From an uncultured Myxococcaceae bacterium (GTDB lineage Bacteria > Myxococcota_A > Polyangia > Polyangiales > Ga0077539), in the NCBI GenBank assembly GCA_945952225.1, contig CAMFHP010000046.1, positions 1-55,928 on the forward strand: a stretch of DNA of 55,928 nucleotides, read 5' to 3'. The notes beneath the pieces were generated by a model. That model saw only the letters and a program-made list of their open reading frames with translations. It searched no databases and was not told the DNA's origin. The translations under genes were made by a program, and so were the position numbers. Within the stretch, counting starts at the first letter, position 1. Each line of letters begins with the position of its first letter. Positions 44,050 to 53,168 of the stretch are shown piece after piece.

Positions 44050-44834
44050 ACCGCGCCGAAGCCACCGCCCGCCTCGAAGCGCTGCTCACGCGGGTGATCG
44101 CCCGCAAAGACGCGCCCCGCGTACCTCGCGCCGTCGTGCAGCCCGCGTCGCCCGCGCGCGAGCCCGTGAAGGCCCTGGAGCCCGTGAAGGCGCCCGAGAT
44201 CGCGAAGGCCGTGGAGCCCGTGAAGGCGCCCGAACTCGCGAAGGCGCCCGAGCCCGTGAAGGCCGTGGAGCCCGAGTCGTCGCACCTCGCGAGCGATCCC
44301 GACCTCTCGGTGCACGCGCCCCTCGGCGACACCGGGGCGGGGCCCGAGATCGACCTCTTCGAAGAGCGCACCATGGACCTCGACCTGCACGCCCTCGAAG
44401 CGGCGTCGCAGGGAGAGACGAGCCTCGCGGCGAACACCGTCGTGTGGACTCCGGAGCCCGCGCCGAAGCCCGTCGCGAAGCCCGAGCCCGTGATGGTCGA
44501 GCCGCCGCCCGCGCCGAAGCCCGTCGCGGCCCTCTCGGCAGAGCCCGTCGTGGCGAAGGTCGCGGAGCCCGTCACGGCGCGTGAGCCCGAGCCCGTGAAG
44601 GCGCCCGAGCCCGTGAAGGTTGTGGAGCCCGCGAAGGTTCCCGAGGTCGCGAAGGTTGTAGAGCCCGCGAAGGTTCCCGAGGTCGCGAAGGCCGCCGTGC
44701 CCGAGCGCTTTGAGGCGCCGGCGATCGACGCCGAGGCCGCGCGCGTCGACGTGGTGGCGATGCCTGCGCCCGCGGCGCGTCCGCTGCGCGAACTGCTCGA
44801 ACGGTCGCTGTCGCTGCGCGTGCGCGGTCGCTGA
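44046..44834 (+). CDS. Low-complexity protein with Glu-Pro-Val-Lys repeats
   Basis: A 262-residue protein dominated by repeats of EPVKAPE, EPAKVPEVAK and EPVKAVEP, with two identical copies of a 36-base DNA unit near 44,630-44,690. A short ordered N-terminus (NRAEATARLEALLTRVIARK) is helical. The middle has an acidic segment EIDLFEERTMDLDLHALEAASQ, which may be an interaction helix. The C-terminus (RPLRELLERSLSLRVRGR) is basic and amphipathic. No membrane segment. Translationally coupled to the 174-residue gene; ends 90 bases before the double kinase. Such Pro/Glu/Lys repeats can form an extended spacer or scaffold. Confidence 0.78.
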   Translation: MNRAEATARLEALLTRVIARKDAPRVPRAVVQPASPAREPVKALEPVKAPEIAKAVEPVKAPELAKAPEPVKAVEPESSHLASDPDLSVHAPLGDTGAGPEIDLFEERTMDLDLHALEAASQGETSLAANTVVWTPEPAPKPVAKPEPVMVEPPPAPKPVAALSAEPVVAKVAEPVTAREPEPVKAPEPVKVVEPAKVPEVAKVVEPAKVPEVAKAAVPERFEAPAIDAEAARVDVVAMPAPAARPLRELLERSLSLRVRGR

Positions 44835-44857
44835 CCCGGCGCGAATCTGCCTTTCCC

Positions 44858-44886
44858 TTGCGTGCGATTTCCGGGGCTGTTCTAGT
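44858..44886 (+). promoter_or_regulatory. Possible promoter of the double kinase gene
   Basis: TTGCGT, 17-base spacer, TCTAGT, about 38 bases before the ATG at 44925. Both hexamers are imperfect; the local AT-richness and spacing make it plausible. Confidence 0.35.
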
Positions 44887-44924
44887 CGACGCGCGGACCT
44901 GTCGCCGCGCATTGATGGAGCCCC

Positions 44925-47534
44925 ATGGACGCGACCTCATCCACGGATAGCAGCACCTGGCCGCGCGAGTTCGGCCGCTACATCCTCCTGGCGCCGCTGG
45001 CCCAGGGAGGCATGGGCGACGTGTGCCTCGCCCTCGCCGGAGAGCTCTCGGTGGCCCAGCGGCTCTGCGTGGTGAAGACCGTGCGTCCCGAGTACGCGAG
45101 CGACGACGAGTTCCTCACGCGCTTTCTCGACGAGGGGCGGGTGCTCTGCGCGCTCACGCACCCGAACATCGGGCAGATCCTCGAGGTGGGCACCGAGGGC
45201 GCCACGCCCTTCGTCGCGATGGAGCACGTCGCGGGCATCGACCTCGACGCGCTGCTCTACGCCGCCCGCTCGGCGCGCACGCAGCTCCCGCTGGAGTTCG
45301 TCTTCATCGTGACCGCGGCCGTGCTCGACGGCATGGCCTTCGCGCACCGGGCCACGGCCCTCGACGGCACGCCGCTCCACCTCGTGCACCGCGACATCTC
45401 CCCGCAGAACATCCGCATGTCGTGGGAGGGCGACGTGAAGGTGCTGGATTTCGGCACCGCCCACGCCACGGGACGCGCCGCGCGCACGGCCCACGGGCTC
45501 GTGTTCGGCAAGCCCGGGTACATGTCTCCCGAGCAGGCGCGGGGTGAGAAGGTCGACGCGCGCAGCGACCTCTTCGCCATCGGCGTGGTGATGTGGGAGC
45601 TCCTCACCGACCGCGATTTCGCCCTCGCCGAACCCGCGGAACACATGGAGGCCCTGGCCTCGGGCTCGTACTCGTTCACCCCGCCCACGAAGCTCCGCCG
45701 CGACGCGCCCCGCGAGCTCGACGAGTGGTTCGAAGCGCTCACGGCCTGGGCGCCCGACCGGCGCTTCTCCGATGCCGCCAGCGCGCGTCGTCGACTCGTC
45801 GACATCGGCACGGCGCGGGGCATCCGCTTCGAACGCGAGTCCGTGGCCCGCACGCTCGCGCGGTTCTTTCCCAACGACCGCGAGAACGAGAACGCCCGCG
45901 TGCGGCGCCTCGTCGCCGCGTCGAAGAACGTGCGGAACAGCATTCCCCCGGGGCCGCCGCGGGCCGCCACCGCGCCCCTCGTGTCGGTGCCCGAGACCGA
46001 CCTCGTGCGCGGCACGCGCTACCGCCTCGGCGAGCGCATCGGCGCCGGCGGCATGGGCGAGGTCTACGCCGCCGAGCACGTCGACCTCGGACGCAAGGTC
46101 GCCCTCAAGGTGCTCTACGCCGAGCGCTCCAACGACCCCGCGGTGGTGCAGCGCTTTCGGCTCGAAGCGCGCTCCATCGCGAAGCTCAAGCACCCCAACC
46201 TGGTCGAGGTCTACGACCTCGGATCCACCGACGACGGGCGGCTCTTCTACGCGATGGAGCACCTCGACGGAGAGTCCCTCCGCGAGCGCCTCCACCGTCC
46301 GCCGAAGCGCCTCTCGCCCGCCGAGAGCGTGCGCATCGGGGCGGCCCTCGCACGCGGACTCGCCGCGGCCCACGAGGCCTCCGTCGTGCACCGCGACATC
46401 AAGCCCGAGAACATCTTCGTCACGAAATCGGGCGAGGTGAAGCTCCTCGATTTCGGCGTCGCGAAGACCAACAACGCCGAGCTCCTCGACGGCGTCGACC
46501 GCCACGAGACCCGCGCGGGCGAGATCTTCGGCTCGCCCGCCTACATGGCCCCGGAGCAGGCCCGCAATCACACCGTCGACGGCCGCACGGACATCTACGC
46601 CGCCGGCGCCGTGCTCTACGAGTGCCTCACCGGCGCCGTGCCCTTCGAAGGCGGATCGCTCGTCGAGACCCTCACGCAGCAGATCGTCAAGCCGCCGACC
46701 CCGCTGCGCGAGCGCGCGCCCGACGCGAACATCCCCGCGGCCCTCGAAGCCGTGGTGCTCCGCTGCCTCGCGAAGGACCCGTCGCAGCGCTTCGCCAACG
46801 CCGCCGAACTCGCCGCCGCCCTCGAAGCGAGCCTCCGCGACGACGCGCCCGCGCTCGTGCCCGTGGTGCCGCCGTCGGCCATCGAGACCGCGCCGCTCGA
46901 AGAACTCCCGCCGCCCGTGGTCGAGAGCCGTCGGGGATGGCTCGTGGGCGCGGCCGCGCTCCTGCTGCTCTTCGTGGGCGCCGCGGCCTGGGTGAACCTC
47001 CGCCCGCCCTCGAACCCCGGCGCCGCCATCGCCCTCGCCGACGCGGGCCATGTCGACACCGAGCCCCACGCCATCACGGCTCCTGTGCCCCTGCCCGTGC
47101 CCCCGGTGGCCACGCCGCCGCCGCTGCCCTCGGACCCCGCCGACGCGCAGGTCGCCGCCGTCGACGCCGCGACCGGCACCGCACCGCGCACCGTCGCCGT
47201 CGTCGACGCGGGCGACAACCCCGAGCGCCCCTCGCAGGACCCGTATCGCAGGGCCGACGAGGCCTTCAGGGCCGGAGACTTCGAACTCGCGAAGGCCCAG
47301 GCCGAGCTCGCGATCCAGCACCGCATGGGCGGCTACAACGGGCAGAACGCGCGCATCCTGCTCGGGCAGATTCTCATCGCGCAGGGCGGCAACCACGAGC
47401 GCGCCTTCGACATCTTCTGCAACGTGGTGGCCCGCACCGCGGCCACGTCGGCGCCGCACATCTCGGCGTGCCGCAAGCTCAGTGCGTCGCACGGATGCCC
47501 CGGCGTCGCGGCCTGCTGCGATCAGTGCCCGTGA
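44925..47534 (+). CDS. Receptor-like protein with two tandem Ser/Thr kinase domains
   Basis: An 869-residue protein with two complete kinase domains. Domain 1 (about 18-292): AQGGMGDVCLA (26-36), K51 in CVVKTV, HRDISPQN (155-162), DFG (175-177), MSPEQ. Domain 2 (about 366-637): GAGGMGEVYAAE (373-384), K395 in VALKVL, HRDIKPEN (489-496), DFG (509-511), MAPEQ. Both keep all catalytic residues. One membrane segment at about 671-690, then a Pro-rich spacer and an external TPR-like region (774-850) with Cys residues (CRKLSASHGC, CCDQC) at the very end. GGAG lies 4 bases before the ATG. Its stop codon overlaps the GTG of the 141-residue membrane protein. Confidence 0.95.
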   Translation: MDATSSTDSSTWPREFGRYILLAPLAQGGMGDVCLALAGELSVAQRLCVVKTVRPEYASDDEFLTRFLDEGRVLCALTHPNIGQILEVGTEGATPFVAMEHVAGIDLDALLYAARSARTQLPLEFVFIVTAAVLDGMAFAHRATALDGTPLHLVHRDISPQNIRMSWEGDVKVLDFGTAHATGRAARTAHGLVFGKPGYMSPEQARGEKVDARSDLFAIGVVMWELLTDRDFALAEPAEHMEALASGSYSFTPPTKLRRDAPRELDEWFEALTAWAPDRRFSDAASARRRLVDIGTARGIRFERESVARTLARFFPNDRENENARVRRLVAASKNVRNSIPPGPPRAATAPLVSVPETDLVRGTRYRLGERIGAGGMGEVYAAEHVDLGRKVALKVLYAERSNDPAVVQRFRLEARSIAKLKHPNLVEVYDLGSTDDGRLFYAMEHLDGESLRERLHRPPKRLSPAESVRIGAALARGLAAAHEASVVHRDIKPENIFVTKSGEVKLLDFGVAKTNNAELLDGVDRHETRAGEIFGSPAYMAPEQARNHTVDGRTDIYAAGAVLYECLTGAVPFEGGSLVETLTQQIVKPPTPLRERAPDANIPAALEAVVLRCLAKDPSQRFANAAELAAALEASLRDDAPALVPVVPPSAIETAPLEELPPPVVESRRGWLVGAAALLLLFVGAAAWVNLRPPSNPGAAIALADAGHVDTEPHAITAPVPLPVPPVATPPPLPSDPADAQVAAVDAATGTAPRTVAVVDAGDNPERPSQDPYRRADEAFRAGDFELAKAQAELAIQHRMGGYNGQNARILLGQILIAQGGNHERAFDIFCNVVARTAATSAPHISACRKLSASHGCPGVAACCDQCP

Positions 47535-47956
47535 GCGCGTCCGTGCCTCCGACCTCCCGCGCCTGGGAGCTCCTCGCCCTCACGTGCATGGCCGTCGGCG
47601 CCGCGGCGTGGCTGTGGGAGTGCCTCGCGCTCCAGGCGCCCACCTCGCCCTGGCACCTTCCGGGAATGCCCATGGCCGTCGCCCGCCTCGCGACGCACGC
47701 CTGGCTCACGGGCCTCGCGGTGTACGCCCTCACGCGCGACGTGAGCCCGCCGCGCTGGGGGCTCGTCGCGTCGGCGCTGGGCGCAGCGCTCTCGCTCGGT
47801 GCGCAGGGCGCGAGCGCGGCCACGGGGCTCCTCGGCGTGCAGGTGCGCGACGGTCGTGGAGGCTCGCACCTCGTGCTCGCGATGCGTGTGATCGGCGGCC
47901 TCTCGCTCGCCGTGGCCTTCGCCGCCGTGGCCTCTCAGCGTCTGCGCCGTCGCTGA
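47531..47956 (+). CDS. Small membrane protein coupled to double kinase
   Basis: A 141-residue membrane protein with four hydrophobic segments (about 13-33, 45-67, 77-97 and 112-132) and a short RRR tail. No family recognised. It begins with GTG inside the stop of the double kinase (GTGA), so it is probably made with it and may act as its membrane partner. The last 22 bases overlap the convergent mutY 3-prime end. Confidence 0.78.
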   Translation: MSASVPPTSRAWELLALTCMAVGAAAWLWECLALQAPTSPWHLPGMPMAVARLATHAWLTGLAVYALTRDVSPPRWGLVASALGAALSLGAQGASAATGLLGVQVRDGRGGSHLVLAMRVIGGLSLAVAFAAVASQRLRRR

Positions 47957-48993
47957 CCCTCGTCGCCGTCGGCCGCCGCGAGGATCGCGCGCGTGACCTT
48001 CGGCACCGCCGCCGCGTCGAGCGCCTCGCGCGCATAGAGCCCTCCGCGCGGAACCTCTCCCGCGAGCCGCCCTTCGTACACGGCGATCTCCATGCGGGCG
48101 TGCGTGAGCACGTGCACCACGTCGGCGACCTTCGTCACGCGCCCCACGGGCCCCTCCCACGGCGCATCGCCCGACCCTTCGCGCATGGGCACGAGGAGCA
48201 TCGACTGCCACCGCCCGAGGGTGCTGGGCATGAGCCACACGCGGTCGCCGTCGCGGGCCACGAGCGCCTGCCACGCCTCGGTGCGCACGGTCGCGCGCGG
48301 GGCCTTCTCGGGGTAGCGCTCCGGGTCTCCCTCGCGGCGGGCCACGCAGAGGTCGCGCGCGGGGCACGTGAGGCAACGCGGAGATGTGGGCGCGCACACG
48401 GTCGCGCCGAGCTCCATGAGCGACTGGTTGATGGCGCCGGGGTCGGGGCGGTCGGCGTAGCGGGCGGCGAGGGTCCAGAGCTGCTTCTTGAGCGGCGCCG
48501 CGCGGGGATCGCCGCGCAGGCCGTGAAGGCGTGTGAGCACGCGCTCGACGTTGCCGTCGACGAGGGGCACGCGGAGCCCGAAGGCGATGCTCCCGATGGC
48601 GCCCGCGGTGTAGTCCCCGACGCCGGGCAGCGCGCGGAGGCCGTCTGCGTCGCGGGGAATCACCCCCCCGTGGCGCGCGACGACGGCCTTTGCGCCCGCG
48701 TGGAGGAGCCGCGCGCGGCGGTAGTACCCGAGCCCGCTCCAGAGCGTGAGCACGTCGTCTTCGGGCGCGTCGGCGAGCGCGGTCACCGTCGGAAAGCGCT
48801 GAAGAAAGCGGTTCCAGTATGGGATCACGGTCTCGACCCGCGTCTGCTGGAGCATCACCTCGCTGACCCACACGGCCCACGGGTCGCGCACCGCGCGCCA
48901 CGGCAGCGCGCGCGCGTTCGCCGCGAACCACGGGAGCAGCCGTTCGCTCACGGCATCGACGTCGGGGGACTTCAAACGGGCGCTCTCCTGCAC
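47935..48993 (-). CDS. mutY: A/G-specific adenine DNA glycosylase MutY
   Basis: A base-excision-repair glycosylase of 352 residues that removes adenine mispaired with 8-oxoguanine. The catalytic Glu is E45 in SEVMLQQT and the catalytic Asp is D146 in VDGNVERVL. The HhH motif is LPGVGDYTAGAI (122-133). The iron-sulfur cluster ligands are C200, C207, C210 and C216 (C-x6-C-x2-C-x5-C). A C-terminal NUDIX-like 8-oxoG recognition part follows (about 230-345). GTG at 48993 is used; a GTG at about residue 15 is possible. It overlaps the end of the small membrane protein gene by 22 bases, and both stop inside the overlap. Confidence 0.96.
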   Translation of the reverse strand: MQESARLKSPDVDAVSERLLPWFAANARALPWRAVRDPWAVWVSEVMLQQTRVETVIPYWNRFLQRFPTVTALADAPEDDVLTLWSGLGYYRRARLLHAGAKAVVARHGGVIPRDADGLRALPGVGDYTAGAIGSIAFGLRVPLVDGNVERVLTRLHGLRGDPRAAPLKKQLWTLAARYADRPDPGAINQSLMELGATVCAPTSPRCLTCPARDLCVARREGDPERYPEKAPRATVRTEAWQALVARDGDRVWLMPSTLGRWQSMLLVPMREGSGDAPWEGPVGRVTKVADVVHVLTHARMEIAVYEGRLAGEVPRGGLYAREALDAAAVPKVTRAILAAADGDEGQRRRRR

Positions 48994-49098
48994 GGCCCTT
49001 CGAGGCCGCGGGTGAATTCCTGGGTGCGCGAGGATTTCTGGTGCACACGCCTCGGCGCGCGCTGCGTATAACCGCCCCACGAAAGGCGCGACACCCCC

Positions 49099-49626
49099 AT
49101 GAACCGAAGGACCTTTCTCACCGCACTCACCGCCATCGGGGCCGCGGCCACGGGCTGCACGATCCACGTTGAAGCACCGCAGCTCCAGGCGCAGAGCATG
49201 GAGTTCACGGGCATCGACGGGAACGGCCTCGCCTTCCGCGTGGTGATGAACGCCTACAACCCCAACGGCTTCGACCTCACGATCCGCGAGCTCAACGCGC
49301 ACCTGCTCCTCGACGGCAACGACGCGGGATCGTCGGTGACCTCCGTGGGCGCGGCGCTCCCCGCGCAGCGCTGGGTGCCCGTGACCTGCAACGTCGTGGT
49401 GCCGTGGCGCGGCGCGCCGGGCTACCTCATGTCGGCCATGGGATCGCCCACGGTGAACTACACCCTCGAAGGGCAGGTCACCGTGGAGCACTACCTCTCG
49501 GTGCGCGCGAGCTTCTCGACGACGGGCTCGGCGCCGCGCGAGTTCTTTCTCCGCGGCGCGATGAACAGCGTGAACGGGGTCATCAACTCGGTGCTCCCCG
49601 GCTTCGGCGGCGTCACCGTGCAGTGA
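49099..49626 (+). CDS. WHy/LEA14-like lipoprotein
   Basis: An exported protein of 175 residues. The N-terminus MNRRTFLTALTAIGAAATGC has twin arginines, a hydrophobic stretch and a lipobox Cys at 20, so Tat- or Sec-dependent lipidation is likely. The mature part resembles the WHy/LEA14 domain: YNPNGFDLTIRELNAHLLLDG with the typical NPNxF...L core, then RWVPVTCNVVVP and YTLEGQVTVE. LEA14-like proteins are linked to desiccation or stress. A TATAAC -10 candidate lies at 49067 and a GAAAGG lies about 12 bases before the ATG. It ends directly before the nested inverted-repeat element. Confidence 0.87.
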   Translation: MNRRTFLTALTAIGAAATGCTIHVEAPQLQAQSMEFTGIDGNGLAFRVVMNAYNPNGFDLTIRELNAHLLLDGNDAGSSVTSVGAALPAQRWVPVTCNVVVPWRGAPGYLMSAMGSPTVNYTLEGQVTVEHYLSVRASFSTTGSAPREFFLRGAMNSVNGVINSVLPGFGGVTVQ

Positions 49627-49631
49627 TCCGC

Positions 49632-49790
49632 AGAGGTCGTTGACGTGGAATTCCCCGCAGCTTGCGGCAGATCCACGTCGTCGGCCGTCGTCACGCCACC
49701 TTGCGATACCGCCGGGTATCGCTGCGGTGACCTTCCTTGTCCGACTCGCGGCTCTTTGCAATCCGCGGAGTTTCCACGTCAACGCCCTCT
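49632..49790. repeat. Nested inverted-repeat element filling a convergent gap
   Basis: The outer arms 49632-49650 and 49772-49790 are inverted copies (18 of 19 bases match; core CGTTGACGTGGAA). Inside are a 5-bp hairpin CCGCA-GCT-TGCGG (49655-49667) and a hairpin with an 8-bp stem GCGATACC-GCCG-GGTATCGC (49703-49722) flanked by GTCAC and GTGAC. The element exactly fills the gap between two convergent stop codons. Confidence 0.8.
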
Positions 49791-50567
49791 TCAGCGACCC
49801 GTGAACGACGCGGGACGCTTCTCGAAGAACGCCGACACACCCTCCATGAAATCCTCGGAGCGCAGGCATTCGAGCTGCGCGTTGCCCTCGGCGCGGTAGG
49901 CCTCTGCGAAGGGCCGCGCGAGGCTCTCGCGCATGAGCCGCTTGATGTGCCGCAGCGCGAGGGGAGGACCGCCCGCCAGCCGATCGACCACCGACTGCGT
50001 GACGCCATCGAGCTCCTCGGGCGCGACCACCTTCGCCACGAGCCCGAGGCGCAGCGCGCTCTCGGCGTCGACGCGCTCGCCGAGCAGGCACATCTCCATC
50101 GCCTTCGAGAGCCCCACGAGGCGCGGGAGCATCCACGTTCCGCCGCCGTCGGGAATGAGCCCGATGCGCACAAAACCCTCTTGAAAATAGGCCCGCGACG
50201 ACGCGATGCGCAGGTCGGCCGCGAAGGCCAGGTCGCACCCGAAGCCGTAGGCCGCGCCGTCGACCGAGGCCACCACGGGCTGCGGCGCCGCGAGCACCGC
50301 GCGCACGAGGTCTTGAAAGCGCCCGAGGTGCCCGTCGAGGTCACCCATGAGCTCCATCGCGTTGCTGGCCGCGTAGCGCAGGTCGGCGCCGGAGCAGAAC
50401 GCGCCGCCTTCGCCGCGCAGCACGATCACCCGCGCGTCACCCGCGGAGGTGACCCCCTCGGTCATCGCGCGCAGCACACCGGGTTCGAGGGCGTTGCGGG
50501 TCTCGGGGCGGCGGAGGGTGATCCAGCGGGCGGAGCCGCGGTCTTCGACAAGAACATCGTCGCTCAT
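49791..50567 (-). CDS. Enoyl-CoA hydratase/isomerase family protein (PaaG-like)
   Basis: A crotonase-fold enzyme of 258 residues. Oxyanion-hole motifs are FCSGADLRY (about 57-65) and VDGAAYGFGCDLAFAADLRI (about 103-122, core AAYGFGCDLA). The segment FVRIGLIPDGGGTWMLPRLVG matches the PaaG/ECI-like subgroup, in which the second catalytic residue differs from classical hydratases. The likely role is isomerisation or hydration of unsaturated acyl-CoA. The ATG at 50567 follows a 62-base gap after the spermidine synthase-like gene. Paralogue of the RimK-linked crotonase at 10235. Confidence 0.93.
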   Translation of the reverse strand: MSDDVLVEDRGSARWITLRRPETRNALEPGVLRAMTEGVTSAGDARVIVLRGEGGAFCSGADLRYAASNAMELMGDLDGHLGRFQDLVRAVLAAPQPVVASVDGAAYGFGCDLAFAADLRIASSRAYFQEGFVRIGLIPDGGGTWMLPRLVGLSKAMEMCLLGERVDAESALRLGLVAKVVAPEELDGVTQSVVDRLAGGPPLALRHIKRLMRESLARPFAEAYRAEGNAQLECLRSEDFMEGVSAFFEKRPASFTGR

Positions 50568-50629
50568 GGGCGCACGCTATCAGAAGCCCCGCGCCGTCAC
50601 GAAGGCTCCGAGGGGGCACCCGCGCGCGA

Positions 50630-51439
50630 CTACCAGCGCGTCCAGCCGTGGCGCGTGACGAGGGGCGCGAGGGCGTCGGCGCTGCGCGAGACGGCCATCC
50701 ATCGGCTCTCGACGGGCATCGAGAGGTCGAAGCGCTCGTCGATGGCGAGGTCGGGGTCGTGGTCGAGGCGCGCCGAGGTGTGGTCGCACCACGCGCAGGG
50801 GAGACCGTCGGCGAGCGAGGCGAGCCACGGGCGGTGGTCGAGCCCCGCCGCGGTGGAGGTGATGTGAAAGGCCACGACGCCGTGCGTGGTGGTGCGTTCG
50901 AGAAAGAGCGCGAAGGCCCGCGCGTCGAGCACCTCGTCGCTCACCGCGTGGCCGAAGAAGGCATCGACCGCCACGAGGTCGAAGAGGCCCTCCGTCGGGT
51001 CGGCGAGGCGTTCGAGCACGTCGCCGCGGCGCACCTCGCAGTGACCCCGCGAGCGCGTGAGGAACGAGAACCACTGCGGGTCGCGCGCGAGCTCGATCAC
51101 CGCGTCGTCGAGCTCGTAGAAGACCATCGTGTGGCCCGGCGCGGCGAGCGAGGCCATGACCCCTGCGCCGAGTCCTGCGACGGCGATGCGCGCGCGCGGC
51201 GGGGCCGTGGCGACGAGGGCCCACGCGGGCGATCCCTCGGTGTAGTACGACGTCGGCTCGTCGAGGCGCTGCGGGTCGAGGAACTGCCACCCGTGCCACG
51301 TGTGGTTGTTCACGAGGATGTGGGCGCGCTGCACGGTGTCGTGCACGACGGAGACCCTTCCCCACGCGGTCTCGCGCGCCGTGACCTCGCGGTAGAAGAG
51401 CGGAACGACCTCGTCGTCGTTGGCGGGGGCTTCGCTCAC
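50630..51439 (-). CDS. Spermidine synthase-like methyltransferase-fold protein
   Basis: A 269-residue protein of the polyamine aminopropyltransferase-like group. The nucleotide-binding motif [15 protein letters not shown] (about 85-99) with acidic E109 in VFYELDD, the segment [25 protein letters not shown] (core VAVDAFFG) and GVVAFHITS are typical. An N-terminal substrate-gate part reads [13 protein letters not shown] and [10 protein letters not shown], as in stand-alone family members without a membrane portion. The GTG at 51439 overlaps the stop of the AI-2E transporter gene (GTGA), so translation is coupled. True spermidine synthase activity is uncertain. Confidence 0.88.
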   Translation of the reverse strand: MSEAPANDDEVVPLFYREVTARETAWGRVSVVHDTVQRAHILVNNHTWHGWQFLDPQRLDEPTSYYTEGSPAWALVATAPPRARIAVAGLGAGVMASLAAPGHTMVFYELDDAVIELARDPQWFSFLTRSRGHCEVRRGDVLERLADPTEGLFDLVAVDAFFGHAVSDEVLDARAFALFLERTTTHGVVAFHITSTAAGLDHRPWLASLADGLPCAWCDHTSARLDHDPDLAIDERFDLSMPVESRWMAVSRSADALAPLVTRHGWTRW

Positions 51440-52674
51440 AGGCGCCAGGGGCCGTCTTCGTCGGCGGGCGGCGGCGCGCTCGGGGCCTGCGCGTCGGGCG
51501 GTGCGGTGAGTCGCGGCGCGGGCACCGTCGAGTCGAGGGTGGTCGTCGCGTGGAGCGTGTGCACCGGCGCGAGGCCGTAGAAACGCGTGGATTTGTACCA
51601 GTCGACGAGCTCGTCGAGCAGCACCTTGAGCACCGCCGCGGCGGGCACGGCCACGAGCAGGCCCATGAAGCCGAGGGCCTGTGCGCCCGCGAGGAGCGAG
51701 ATGATCACCACGACCGGCGAGAGGCCGATGCTCCCGCCCAGGATGCGCGGCGTGACGACGAGGATGTCGAGCAGGTGGATGAGCACCATGAAGCCCGCCA
51801 CCGCGCCCACGCTGCACTGGCCCGTGGTGTCGAGCGAGGCCAGCAGCATGGCGAGGCCCAGCGCGATGAAGAAGCCCAGGTACGGAATGAACGCGATGAG
51901 GCCCGCGAAGATGCCGAGCCCCAGGCCCGCGGGGACGTGCAGTCGGTCGAGGCCGATGGCGAAGAACGTTCCGAGGATGCCCATCACCTGGAACTGCCCT
52001 CGCACGAAGCGTCCGAGCACGCGGTCGACCTTGCCCACCACCGTGAGCACGCGGTCGCGGGCGCGCACGGGCACGAGGTCGGTCACGCCGTCGAGCAGTC
52101 CGTGCCAGCTCGACAGGGTGTAGAACGACAGGGCGAGCACGATGAGAAGCTCCACGGCCTTCTCGACGATCACGATGCTCAGGCTCGCGGCCGAGGCCAC
52201 CACCGAGAGCGATCCCTGCGCGACGGAGCTCGCGCGCGAGGCGAGCTGACCGATCCACGCGTCGGTGGTGGTGGGGATGCGCAGGTGCGTCCGTCGGCGC
52301 AGCCACACGAGCGCGTTGTTGGCGCGCGGGAGCCAGTCCTGCTGGATGCGCGTGGGCACCGTGGCGAGGAGCTGCGTGAGGTGCTCCACGATGTCGGGCA
52401 CGGCGATCCAGAGGAGCGCGGTGGCCACCACGCCGACGAGCAGCAGCACCGCGAGAATGGCCAGCGGTCGCGGCACCTTGCGGGCGTGGAGCCAGTCGAC
52501 GGCGGGTGCGAGCACCCACGCGAGGGCCACGGCCGCGCCCATGAGCATGAGGATCCCGCGGAAGTACCACGCGAGCCCGAGCACGAGGGCGAGGGTGATC
52601 CACGGCAGCAGCGCGACGCGCGGCGGTTCCAGATGCGAGCGGGGGTGCACGGAGGCGGTGCGCGGGGTCTCCAT
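51436..52674 (-). CDS. AI-2E family (PerM-like) transporter
   Basis: An integral membrane protein of 412 residues with the PerM/YdiK architecture: two N-terminal membrane segments, a long soluble helical part ([22 protein letters not shown] region), then further segments including the conserved [35 protein letters not shown] block (core [10 protein letters not shown]) and the glycine-rich [30 protein letters not shown] motif (core GLSPVVVI). The family exports AI-2-like or other small molecules or ions. The C-terminus is Pro/Ala-rich and cytoplasmic. It is translationally coupled to the spermidine synthase-like gene, which may supply or modify a substrate, although this is inference. Confidence 0.93.
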   Translation of the reverse strand: METPRTASVHPRSHLEPPRVALLPWITLALVLGLAWYFRGILMLMGAAVALAWVLAPAVDWLHARKVPRPLAILAVLLLVGVVATALLWIAVPDIVEHLTQLLATVPTRIQQDWLPRANNALVWLRRRTHLRIPTTTDAWIGQLASRASSVAQGSLSVVASAASLSIVIVEKAVELLIVLALSFYTLSSWHGLLDGVTDLVPVRARDRVLTVVGKVDRVLGRFVRGQFQVMGILGTFFAIGLDRLHVPAGLGLGIFAGLIAFIPYLGFFIALGLAMLLASLDTTGQCSVGAVAGFMVLIHLLDILVVTPRILGGSIGLSPVVVIISLLAGAQALGFMGLLVAVPAAAVLKVLLDELVDWYKSTRFYGLAPVHTLHATTTLDSTVPAPRLTAPPDAQAPSAPPPADEDGPWRL

Positions 52675-52734
52675 CGCGATGGCGCGCGAGTCTCGCAGAG
52701 TGCGCGCGCTGCGACGAGGGCTCTCGCGCGAACC

Positions 52735-53088
52735 CTACGCGAACACCACGGTCTTCGCGGCGGGATCGGCGATGACCGCCACGGGCCGTTGCAGCGCGCA
52801 CACGTCGGCGAGCCACACGTCGTCGAGGCCCGACAGCATGTACTCGCGCCCCATCGCGCCCTGCGGGTGGTGGATCTCGAAGAGCACCCGGTGCTGCGTC
52901 ATGCTCACGCGGCGAAAGGTCTTCACGTAGGCCGTGCAGCGCGCCCCCGTGGCCCGGAGCTTCTCCGCCGCGCGGCGTTCGAAGTGCGCGATGAGCTTCA
53001 GCGCGATCACCAGCGGCGCGAAGAAGAGCACTACGAAGCCGACCACACCGGCCATCACCAGGGCATAGAAGGTCGCGTCGTGTTCCAC
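52735..53088 (-). CDS. Small membrane-anchored protein
   Basis: A 117-residue protein with a single N-terminal membrane segment (about 9-35) and a cytoplasmic or periplasmic beta-rich domain (about 50-115) with [20 protein letters not shown]. The layout resembles DUF3592-like proteins, which have beta-strand domains next to membrane segments, but the match is by impression only. It lies 60 bases upstream of the AI-2E gene and may be in the same transcript. No ribosome site stands out. Confidence 0.75.
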   Translation of the reverse strand: MEHDATFYALVMAGVVGFVVLFFAPLVIALKLIAHFERRAAEKLRATGARCTAYVKTFRRVSMTQHRVLFEIHHPQGAMGREYMLSGLDDVWLADVCALQRPVAVIADPAAKTVVFA

Positions 53089-53168
53089 GGGGGCGGCGAC
53101 GCTATCACGGGGGCGGCGGGGACGATGGGAGACGCGGGTGAAACCGCGCGCCGCGGCCGTCGGGAGGC

